Of a stretch of 64,000 bases of DNA, positions 57,303 to 64,000 are shown piece after piece. The notes under the pieces were generated by a model. That model saw nothing but the letters and a program-made list of their open reading frames with translations, was not told the DNA's origin and made no database searches. The stretch lies in contig CAYYCP010000003.1 in the NCBI GenBank assembly GCA_964470375.1, forward strand, positions 1 to 64,000, written 5' to 3'. This DNA comes from CAYNQK01 sp964470375. Lineage in GTDB: Bacteria > Spirochaetota > Spirochaetia > Treponematales > JBGSOB01. Made by a program: the position numbers and the translations under genes. The stretch's first letter is position 1. Each line of letters opens with the position of its first letter.

Positions 57303-57622
57303 TAGAAAGGAGAATACTCCTCACTCCGATACTCTTGTGTGCAACATGTGGATAACTTGAGCATATACATTTTTTAGTATGTTTTGGCTAAGAAATAAGA
57401 CAAGAAATATCCATTTTATCTACTCATTACACAACGCAGTGGAATAAATATATATGTGAATAGAATTTAAAAGTCTTCACGAAATTCGGATGTCGGAACA
57501 AAAGCATAGCCGCAGGCTGCTTCAAGACACTTCATCCAGAAGAATAATTGCATTGCCTGTGGACAAATTGTGAAATCCGCAATTTCTCCAGACATGCCGG
57601 AGCTTGCGCGCCCCCAGGCCTC
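57303..57622. other. AT-rich intergenic region with DnaA-box-like motifs
   Basis: No gene is seen in these 320 bases, which are much more AT-rich than the chromosome. TGTGGATAA at 57347-57355 matches the DnaA box consensus exactly, and TGTGGACAA at 57558-57566 differs by one base, both in the same orientation. The promoter of the downstream membrane operon must also be here. It could be an origin-like or DnaA-titrating element, or simply AT-rich spacer. Confidence 0.4.
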
Positions 57623-58546
57623 ATGGTACTCTTGATAAGGATGAAGAACGCTTTACTCATCCCACTCCGCTATCTCATTCTCTTGCTCATCTTCGTCCTG
57701 ATCGTACTCTTCTGCACATTTGGGATAGAAAAGGCAGCCGGCGGCGACTTCTCCTGGGCCCTAGGCCGAGCAGTACGGGCGGCCGTAGACGCCTTCCCCG
57801 CCCTAGGCGTCTGCGCCTGCCTCATGAGCTCATTCATCCCCCTCCGCCACAAGGGGAATTACCCCCTTTCTCTGACCCTCCTCTTCGCCATGACTTTCCT
57901 GAGCCTCTCCTTCGGAACTATGGGCCTGAACGCGGTCTTCAAGGGTCCTTCGGAGGGAGCAAGCCAGGCATCCTTCACCGCCTGGAAGGCCGGTATGGCC
58001 GTCCGGGAGAGCACCACCAGAGTTTCCTACGCGGAATCCATGTCTCTGGACGGCCGCAAGGCCCTGGGTTCCGTGGTGGCGGACTTTTCAGCCCTGCCCG
58101 TACGCGGGCAAGGAGGCATACTCTCCTACCTGCCCAGCCGGGACGCCCTGTCCCTCCGCCGGGCCGCCCCGGAGAAGCCGGCCTTCGTGCGTTCCGTGGA
58201 GGCGGAGGCCCTATCCCTACGTTCCTTCGTCACCAGGGGGGGCTTCCTGGCCGACATCCTCGCGGCAGGCGCCCTAGCCCTGCTTTTCACGTCCCTATGG
58301 ATATTCCCCCGCCTGCCAGAATGGAGGCTCGCCGGGGTCTTCCTTGCCCTGGCGGCCTATAAGGGCGCCCTGACACTTGTCTCCCTGGCCGTTTCCGAGG
58401 AATTCCGTGCCACTATCGCCGGCATCTCGACCGCGGCCATAGCCGCCTGGACCCCTCACGTGCTTTTCGTCATTACGGCCACCGGCCTCATCCTTTGGGA
58501 TGTCCTGACATTGAAGCGGCGCGCCTTGCGGGAGGAGGAGGCATGA
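57623..58546 (+). CDS. Membrane protein, first gene of a membrane/J-domain operon
   Basis: I do not recognise a family. The product (307 residues from 57623, or six fewer from 57641) has four to six membrane helices (LIPLRYLILLLIFVLIVLF, FPALGVCACLMSSF, LSLTLLFAMTFLSLSF and a C-terminal group). Between them is an exposed, strand-rich region (about residues 130-200: RESTTRVSYAESMSLDGR, LPVRGQGGILSYLP, RDALSLRRAAP). The stop overlaps the next start (ATGA), so it is coupled with the following two genes. The layout recalls LptF/LptG-type permeases, with membrane helices around a beta region, but I cannot confirm this. Confidence 0.6.
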   Translation: MVLLIRMKNALLIPLRYLILLLIFVLIVLFCTFGIEKAAGGDFSWALGRAVRAAVDAFPALGVCACLMSSFIPLRHKGNYPLSLTLLFAMTFLSLSFGTMGLNAVFKGPSEGASQASFTAWKAGMAVRESTTRVSYAESMSLDGRKALGSVVADFSALPVRGQGGILSYLPSRDALSLRRAAPEKPAFVRSVEAEALSLRSFVTRGGFLADILAAGALALLFTSLWIFPRLPEWRLAGVFLALAAYKGALTLVSLAVSEEFRATIAGISTAAIAAWTPHVLFVITATGLILWDVLTLKRRALREEEA

Positions 58547-60309
58547 CACGGGTGCGCAATTCTTTCCTCATCCTCCTCCCGGGCTTTGGAGTCATCTTCG
58601 CGATCTTTTGCGTTATCGAGTTTTTCTTCGGCCTTGAGCAGGGAATACTGCCCTCCTTCCTGGTGAACTGGCACCTGCAACGGGCCTTCCAATTCACCAC
58701 CGATTGGCTGGGTCCCCTCCTGGCTTCCTCGATCTTCCTGTCCTTCGGCCTTTTCAAGGCCACGTCTCTCAGCCAAAAGTCGACGCGCTCCACCTCTCCG
58801 GTCTTAATGGCACTTCTCGCGGGATTCATCTGCGCCGGCACGGTCGTCTTCCTGAGACCGCTCTCAACCATGGCCGGCGAGCGAATCCGCGAGGCCAGCG
58901 AGCTCTTCAACGAGGAACTCAGGCAAGGCCAGCGCTCGGCGGAAGCCGGGGAATGGGCCCGGACGGCCCAGGCCCTGGACGTTCTTTCCTCCATCGCCCC
59001 AAAGGACAAGCGCTACTTGGAGCTGCGCCTGCGTTATGCTTCGCGGGTGACGGAACCCCAGGCTGTCGGAAATCCCCAAGCCACCCCGGACGCCCCACAG
59101 TCGGCTCGCGCGGCAGACATGGGTGCCAACGAGGCCTACCTCGAGGCTCTCTCCTCCTACCAACGCGGTGATTATTATCAGGCCCACAGCCTGGCCACCC
59201 GCGCCGCGCGCATGGACGCTTCGCGCCTGGACGCAGTCAGATTGGCCGCCCAAGCCTGGGAGGAAATCGGCGCCTTGGAGGAAGGAAGCCAGGAGAAGGC
59301 CCAACGCGAGACAGCCCGCTTAAAGCGCGAGGCCTACCAGACTTTGAGGAGCGGGGATCCGGTCAAGGCATATTCCCTCTTCCTCTCGCTCTCGGAAAGG
59401 GCGCCCGCTGACCGGGACGTACAGCGCTATCTGAAGGAAAGCCTCGAAGGCATGCGCGGAGTGGCCTTCTTCATCGACGAAATCGGCAAACTCTCGCGCT
59501 TACCTAGATCGAGAAACGTCTTTTTCCGCGTAAGCGCCGCGGAGGATAAAAATACGTCGCCTGGTGGAGGAAAACCCTCGTCCGCGGGAAATCCCGCCGG
59601 CGGCGTCCGCACATCCTTCCTAGCCGCCTCTTCGGTCTATACAGGAACCGAGACGGCATACTTCCTGGACTTCGAATACATCAGCGTCAAGGACGGCAAG
59701 GTGGTAGAGAAGATCGCCGCGCCCTACGCCAAGCTGAGGGCCGGACGTGTCCTGATGGCATGTTATGATCGCGAGAACCCATCGCGCTCCTGGAAACCGG
59801 TCTACTTGGCAGGCGGAGGGCGGACTGAGGCGGACAACATTCTTAACTTGAATCTGAGCATGAAGGATCTGGCCATCGGGACTACGGCCGCGTCCGATCC
59901 GCGGGCCGCCGGAGCCCTGGCCCTGGCCGACCTGTGCATGAAGGCGTTCCGCCTGGGCATAGACCCCTCGCCCTTCCTGCGCGAGGGCCTGATGCGCATC
60001 CATAGCGCCGTCGCCCTCCTCCTTACGGCCCTCTTCTCTTACCTTGTGGGCAGGCGCTACAGCTACTACGGGTCGGGGCGTCCCTTCATGCAGGCCTTGA
60101 TCGTCGCGCCCCTCTCCTTCATCTCCGCCCGCTTGGCCCTGGAAGTGGCTGCTTGGGCATCATCGGCCATGGCCCTGATGCTAGAGCCCAGGACGGGCTC
60201 TCCGGCAGAGATAGGCTCATCGGTCCTGATCTTCAGCCTTGTCCAACTAGCCTTCGTGGGATGCGCCCTGATCCTCATCGCCGGCCACCGGGAAAAACAC
60301 CCCGCTTGA
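58543..60309 (+). CDS. Large membrane protein with helical-repeat middle, second gene of the operon
   Basis: The start at 58543 overlaps the previous stop, and GGAGGAGG lies just upstream. The 588-residue product has three N-terminal membrane helices (residues ~8-130), a long Ala-rich helical region that looks like tetratricopeptide repeats (about 140-320: WARTAQALDVLSSIAPKDKR, YQRGDYYQAHSLATRAARMD, YQTLRSGDPVKAYSLFLSLS), a strand-rich part (about 320-470) and a C-terminal membrane pair. The same general plan as the preceding protein (helices around a beta domain) suggests a two-subunit membrane complex. No family is recognised. It overlaps the next gene by 4 bases. Confidence 0.6.
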   Translation: MTRVRNSFLILLPGFGVIFAIFCVIEFFFGLEQGILPSFLVNWHLQRAFQFTTDWLGPLLASSIFLSFGLFKATSLSQKSTRSTSPVLMALLAGFICAGTVVFLRPLSTMAGERIREASELFNEELRQGQRSAEAGEWARTAQALDVLSSIAPKDKRYLELRLRYASRVTEPQAVGNPQATPDAPQSARAADMGANEAYLEALSSYQRGDYYQAHSLATRAARMDASRLDAVRLAAQAWEEIGALEEGSQEKAQRETARLKREAYQTLRSGDPVKAYSLFLSLSERAPADRDVQRYLKESLEGMRGVAFFIDEIGKLSRLPRSRNVFFRVSAAEDKNTSPGGGKPSSAGNPAGGVRTSFLAASSVYTGTETAYFLDFEYISVKDGKVVEKIAAPYAKLRAGRVLMACYDRENPSRSWKPVYLAGGGRTEADNILNLNLSMKDLAIGTTAASDPRAAGALALADLCMKAFRLGIDPSPFLREGLMRIHSAVALLLTALFSYLVGRRYSYYGSGRPFMQALIVAPLSFISARLALEVAAWASSAMALMLEPRTGSPAEIGSSVLIFSLVQLAFVGCALILIAGHREKHPA

Positions 60310-61175
60310 GCCTGCGACCCCCTCGGCGGCTATTCCTCCTCGTCGAAGCCGCCTCCATGGCCGCGGCCGCACTCATTGGCTTCCTTCTGGGAGGCTGGTT
60401 CGGCGGGGCTGTGGGCCTCATCCTCTCGGCGCTGGCGTCCGAGGGCCTGAAGCGTGTCTTTCCCCAGGTTTCCCTGCGCGACTTTTTCGATGACCCCGCC
60501 GCCTTCCGCGCTCAGGCCTGGGCCTACTTGCCCGCCATGGCAGGTCTCGCCCTGGCCTTCGATCCTTCCGCCCATGACGGTAGGGGCGCCTTTGCGCCTC
60601 CCGCCGTTGAGGATTCCGCGATAGGGGAAAAGCCGCGCGCCGTGAGGGTGTCCGCCGTGGAGAGGATCATGATCCTGGAGGCCGTCCTGTCAGCGGCCCA
60701 ATCGGCCGTCTCCGTATCGGCTTGGAGGACCTGGATGCGCGAGCTGCGTTCCGTTGAGGAGGCGGCCATGCGCTGGTCCCGCCCGGATCGGTCTGAGGCC
60801 TATCTCTCCACGGCTCTGTCAATCCATGCAGACGGTGCTCTTCCGGCCCGCCTGGCCATGGCCATTCTTTCGCGCTCCATGCGCGCTCCCGGCGACCTTG
60901 AGCGCGTGGAGGCATTCCTGGAACGTTCGGGCTGTGTCCGATCAAAGGTCAGGGAGGCGGTCACGGCCCTCTCGGTGGGAGGAGTTTCAGCCTGGGATGC
61001 CCTGGGGCTGGCGCCCGGAAGCGGACGGTCCGAGCTTAAGAAAGCCTACCGGGCGATGTGCATGGCCCTCCACCCCGATCGCGCAGCCCGAACACCGATC
61101 GAAGCGGACAGCGCGGGAGACGCGTTCCTCAAAGTGGAGGCTGCATACCGCCTCCTGGACACCATCATTCCCTAG
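60306..61175 (+). CDS. Membrane-anchored J-domain protein, third gene of the operon
   Basis: The reading frame has no suitable ATG; a TTG at 60306 overlaps the previous stop (TTGA), giving 289 residues and coupled translation. The product has two N-terminal membrane helices (about residues 8-40), a helical middle, and a C-terminal J-domain (about 228-287: SAWDALGLAPGSGRSELKKA, YRAMCMALHPDRAAR, FLKVEAAYRLL) with the essential HPD. Its membrane-bound, C-terminal J-domain resembles DjlA, including an upstream TerB-like helical region (MILEAVLSAAQSAVSVS, LSIHADGALPARLAMAILSRSM). It should recruit DnaK to the membrane complex made by the two preceding genes. It overlaps the convergent murA end by 11 bases. 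Confidence 0.78.
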   Translation: MSLRPPRRLFLLVEAASMAAAALIGFLLGGWFGGAVGLILSALASEGLKRVFPQVSLRDFFDDPAAFRAQAWAYLPAMAGLALAFDPSAHDGRGAFAPPAVEDSAIGEKPRAVRVSAVERIMILEAVLSAAQSAVSVSAWRTWMRELRSVEEAAMRWSRPDRSEAYLSTALSIHADGALPARLAMAILSRSMRAPGDLERVEAFLERSGCVRSKVREAVTALSVGGVSAWDALGLAPGSGRSELKKAYRAMCMALHPDRAARTPIEADSAGDAFLKVEAAYRLLDTIIP

Positions 61176-62460
61176 AGCCCGTGTCTTCCTGCCTGGTGAT
61201 TCGCGCGCCCAGCGCCGTGAGCCTTTCAGTGATAGCCTCGTAGCCCCGCTCCACTTGGTAAACATTATGGATGACGCTCGTGCCTTCGGCGCACAAGGCC
61301 GCTATGACCATGGCCATGCCTGCGCGCACGTCAGGCGAATGCAGAGTGGAACCCTTGAGACGGCAGGGCCCGGAGACTACCGCGCGGTGCGGGTCGCATA
61401 GGATGATGCGCGCGCCCATGCCTATGAGCTTGTCCACGAAGAACATGCGCGACTCGAACATCTTCTCGTGGATCAGCACCGTCCCGTCTACCTGGGTAGC
61501 CACCACGGTCATGATGGAAGTGAGGTCAGGCGGGAAGCCCGGCCAGGGAGCGTCATCTATCTTGGGGATCATGCCTCCGAAATCCGGATCCACTTTCATC
61601 TGTTGCCCGTTGGGCACGAAGAGGCTGTCGCCCTCCACGCTCCAGCGTATGCCCAGGCGGCCGAAGGCCAGACGGATCATGCGTAGGTCGTCGTTGACCA
61701 CGCCCTGGATCTCCAGCTCGCCGCGGGTGACGGCTGTGAGCCCTATCAGGGAGCCGATCTCCATGAAGTCCGGGCCGATGGAAAAGTCCGCCCCGCCCAG
61801 GCGCTCCACGCCTTCCACGACGAGGATGTTCGAGCCAATGCCGGAGACCCGCCCGCCCATGGCGTTGAGGAGGCGGCAGAGATCCTGGACATGGGGCTCG
61901 CTGGCGGCGTTGCGGATGATGGTGCGGCCCTCGGCCAGGGCGGCGGCCATGAGCGCGTTCTCCGTAGCGGTGACCGAGGCCTCGTCCAAGAAAATGTCGG
62001 CGCCGACAAGCTTGTTGGCGCTGAAGGCGAAGCGCCCGTCTATCTCCACCTTGGCGCCAAGGGAAGTCAGCGCCAGGAAATGGGTGTCCAAGCGCCGCCT
62101 GCCTATGACGTCTCCACCCGGAGGCGGCAGGACGGCCCGACCGGCCCTTCCTAGGAGGGGGCCAGCGAAGAGGATGGATGAACGTATCTTGGAGGCCAGC
62201 TCCTGGGGTATATCGGTGCGCGAGAGCGCTGAGGCTTTGATATCCAGCTGATTGGGACCGTTCCACTCGGCCTTAGCGCCCAGGGCGCGGAGGATCTCCA
62301 GCATCACCCGGACATCTTCGATGTCAGGTACATTGCGCAACACAACCCGCTCCTCGGTGAGGAGGGCCGCGGCTATGCAGGTCAGGGCCGCGTTCTTGTT
62401 GCCCGACGCGCGCGTCTTTCCCTTAATGGGGAAACCGCCCTCGATGCTGTACTTGTACAT
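61165..62460 (-). CDS. murA: UDP-N-acetylglucosamine 1-carboxyvinyltransferase, Cys-to-Asp variant
   Basis: MurA transfers enolpyruvate from PEP to UDP-GlcNAc, the first committed step of peptidoglycan synthesis. From MYKYSIEGGFPIKG the product has 431 residues, with GNKNAALTCIAAALLTEE (PEP-binding Lys), RSSILFAGPLLGR, SVTATENALMAA, and FPPDLTSIMTVVATQ. The loop that reads PGGCAIG in E. coli is PGGDVIG here, so the catalytic Cys is Asp117. This change is known from mycobacteria, chlamydiae and some spirochaetes; it keeps activity and gives intrinsic fosfomycin resistance. Longer in-frame starts up to 62583 lie in non-conserved sequence and are rejected. Confidence 0.95.
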   Translation of the reverse strand: MYKYSIEGGFPIKGKTRASGNKNAALTCIAAALLTEERVVLRNVPDIEDVRVMLEILRALGAKAEWNGPNQLDIKASALSRTDIPQELASKIRSSILFAGPLLGRAGRAVLPPPGGDVIGRRRLDTHFLALTSLGAKVEIDGRFAFSANKLVGADIFLDEASVTATENALMAAALAEGRTIIRNAASEPHVQDLCRLLNAMGGRVSGIGSNILVVEGVERLGGADFSIGPDFMEIGSLIGLTAVTRGELEIQGVVNDDLRMIRLAFGRLGIRWSVEGDSLFVPNGQQMKVDPDFGGMIPKIDDAPWPGFPPDLTSIMTVVATQVDGTVLIHEKMFESRMFFVDKLIGMGARIILCDPHRAVVSGPCRLKGSTLHSPDVRAGMAMVIAALCAEGTSVIHNVYQVERGYEAITERLTALGARITRQEDTGSRE

Positions 62461-62581
62461 GGCACGACAGTATGTCCGCGGCGCCCGGATTGTCAATTCC
62501 GCGGGGCCGGAGAGATGAGACGGTTCTTTACAACCAAGCCCCGGATGCCATATACTTCCTGAACGGGAACGGACGGTTAGC

Positions 62582-62716
62582 ATGGCCTATAAGATGGACG
62601 GGGCGAAATTCCCCACCCTCGAGGAACTCGTGGAGGCGCTCTACCCCATGTACTCCGACAAGATGTCGGAGGAAGAATTCAAAAAATACGCGGAAGAGCA
62701 CGCGGAGAAGAGCTGA
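62582..62716 (+). CDS. Small acidic protein, 44 residues
   Basis: A short frame starting ATG GCC TAT encodes an acidic, helix-forming protein: KFPTLEELVEALYPMYSDKM, then SEEEFKKYAEEHAEKS. The composition (many Glu/Lys, regular heptad-like spacing) and GC-biased third positions are those of real coding sequence. It is divergent from murA with 121 bases between, and 43 bases before the receiver-phosphatase gene, with which it may share a transcript. Function unknown. Confidence 0.55.
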   Translation: MAYKMDGAKFPTLEELVEALYPMYSDKMSEEEFKKYAEEHAEKS

Positions 62717-62759
62717 CCCCGTCCCGCGCGCGGACTGAGGCATGCGTCCGGGGGCCCTA

Positions 62760-64000
62760 ATGGATCCAAGCACCGCTTCGAAAGCCAGGCACGACGTCCG
62801 GACCCTCCTCAACCACATAGCCGGATACAGCGACTTACTCAGGGCCGACTCGACCGAAATCAAGAATACCGAGCTGGCTAACATTTTCGGCTCTATCTTT
62901 GCACTGGTGGCCGGGCTCAAGGAGGCCCTCAATGAGCTCCTTGCCGGCAAGGCCGCTGACGAGGGCCGCCGCGCGGCCACGCGCTCCGCCATACTCTCTC
63001 AGCTCTTTGACGTCATCTCCCTGGGTCACTCCGCCAAACGCGTAGCCAAGCGCGACGATCGTCCCGAATTCCTGGGCGATATCGAGAAGATCCTCAAGTC
63101 CGCGGACAAAATCGTGGACATGATGGAAAATCCGCTGGAAGTCGAGACAACCGCCCCGGCGGTCCAGGGCGTCCTGGCTAAGCGGCGCAGCGGCGCGGGA
63201 CCATCCGACCTGGGCAAAGCCGCCAATCCGGGCCGCATCCTGATCGTCGACGACGACGACGTCAACCGCCAGATCATGTCCCGCCAGCTGGAACGCCAGG
63301 GCCACGTGGCCGTCAGCACGGAGACCGGGGCCGAGGCCCTCAAGCTGCTCAAGCGCGTGCCCTTCGACCTCATCATCCTGGACGTCATGATGCCCGGCAT
63401 GAGCGGCTTCGAGGTGCTGGAGAAGCTCAAAGCCGACGAACGACTGCGCGAGACGCCGGTCATTGTCATCTCCGCCCTTGAGGATCCCTCGGCTATGGCC
63501 GCCTGCATAGAGATGGGCGCCGAGGATTACCTGCCGCGCGAGTACGACCCGATCATCCTACGTGCGCGCATAGGCTCCATCATGGAGCGGGCGCGCCTGA
63601 AGCGCCAGAAGGACAGCTACGTCAAGGCCATCGAGGACGCCCAGAAGCGGCTGCAAACCGAGCTCTCGGACGCGGCCAAGTACGTTTCCAGCCTCTTGCC
63701 CGCGCCCATCCTCTCCGGGCCCGTGCGGGTAGCCTGGTCCTTCATCCCCTCGCTCAGCCTGGGCGGGGATATTTTCGGCTACCACTCGCGCCCGGACGGG
63801 CGCTTCGCCCTCTATTTGATCGACGTCTCCGGCCATGGTATAGAAGCGGCCCTGCTCTCTGTCACCATCATGAACATGCTCAAGGGCGAAACCCTGCCCG
63901 GCACCGACTTCTCGGATCCGGCCGACGTCCTCAGCGCCCTCAACCGGCGCTTTCGTTCCGAGGACCAGAACAACATGTACTTCACCATCTGGTACGGAGT
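62760..64000 (+). CDS. Response regulator with PP2C-type (SpoIIE/RsbU) phosphatase, cut by the window end
   Basis: The frame is open to the last base (about 413 residues visible). It starts with a histidine-kinase-dimerisation-like helix (KARHDVRTLLNHIAGYSDLL), a helical linker, a receiver domain (RILIVDDDDVNRQIM, phospho-acceptor Asp in LIILDVMMPGMSG, then PVIVISALEDP), a coiled coil, and a PP2C/SpoIIE phosphatase domain (WSFIPSLSLGGDIFGY, ALYLIDVSGHGIEAALLS). Such proteins dephosphorylate STAS antagonists to release sigma or cyclase regulators; the STAS protein at 55.6 kb is a candidate target. The receiver position that normally holds the switch Lys reads PREYDP, so Arg or another residue replaces it. 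An ATG 18 bases upstream (62742) is also in frame. No histidine-kinase ATPase domain is seen in the visible part. Confidence 0.9.
   Translation, partial: MDPSTASKARHDVRTLLNHIAGYSDLLRADSTEIKNTELANIFGSIFALVAGLKEALNELLAGKAADEGRRAATRSAILSQLFDVISLGHSAKRVAKRDDRPEFLGDIEKILKSADKIVDMMENPLEVETTAPAVQGVLAKRRSGAGPSDLGKAANPGRILIVDDDDVNRQIMSRQLERQGHVAVSTETGAEALKLLKRVPFDLIILDVMMPGMSGFEVLEKLKADERLRETPVIVISALEDPSAMAACIEMGAEDYLPREYDPIILRARIGSIMERARLKRQKDSYVKAIEDAQKRLQTELSDAAKYVSSLLPAPILSGPVRVAWSFIPSLSLGGDIFGYHSRPDGRFALYLIDVSGHGIEAALLSVTIMNMLKGETLPGTDFSDPADVLSALNRRFRSEDQNNMYFTIWYG

Overview
The window looks like a chromosome segment of a GC-rich anaerobic spirochaete (Treponema/Spirochaeta-type lineage). The best evidence is the EF-G at 50.3 kb, whose G1 motif reads AHIDSGKTT, as in spirochaetal and mitochondrial EFG1, where ordinary bacterial EF-G has AHIDAGKTT. 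MurA has Asp in place of the fosfomycin-target Cys, as reported for several spirochaetes. D-lactate dehydrogenase, a GH94 phosphorylase, a cytosolic GH10 xylanase and Rhs toxins fit a fermentative life on plant polysaccharide, perhaps in a gut or digester. All names come from reading motifs; no database search was possible.

Region 1 (0-5 kb, minus strand) is an accessory Rhs locus. A 5'-truncated Rhs protein ending in an AHH-type nuclease tip is followed by an Imm11-like immunity gene. Next comes a palindrome-rich spacer. Beyond it lies a displaced 351-bp duplicate of the Rhs core joined to a second, unrecognised tip and a small membrane protein that is probably its immunity partner. Region 2 (5-8 kb) holds a Cys-rich sensor-like protein and a two-gene operon of an RbfA-like protein overlapping an RtcB-family RNA ligase, the most unusual association in the window.

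Region 3 (8-30 kb) is mostly metabolism and signalling: GH94 phosphorylase, LdhA, a hybrid histidine kinase with NUDIX hydrolase, two PspB-like small proteins, a phosphoesterase, ProS, an esterase lipoprotein, a diguanylate cyclase, an asparagine synthase-like protein lacking the glutaminase Cys, GH10 xylanase, a LeuB-type dehydrogenase, and a TetR operon (small peptide, EamA/NIPA-like transporter, CrtI-like oxidoreductase). Region 4 (30-37.5 kb) carries the conserved block DUF721/DciA, rpmH, rnpA, yidD, yidC, jag, followed by an aconitase-family hydratase. No dnaA or dnaN is present.

Region 5 (37.5-50 kb) has a nucleoside hydrolase, a DNA-repair group (alkyltransferase-like protein, TIGR03915-like protein and radical SAM protein) with a palindromic operator over a probably leaderless promoter, then adenosine deaminase, an amidase, an AT-rich DUF898 repeat protein, RadA and a degenerate GGDEF protein. 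Region 6 (50-64 kb) has fusA, a RecA/KaiC-like ATPase, a TrmJ-like methyltransferase divergent from an SDR, a STAS/YbjN/PspA envelope-stress operon behind a near-consensus sigma-70 promoter, an AT-rich spacer with DnaA-box-like motifs, a three-gene membrane/tetratricopeptide-like/J-domain operon, MurA, a 44-codon gene, and a response regulator-phosphatase cut by the window end.

I saw no tRNA or rRNA genes, CRISPR array, transposase, integrase or prophage.
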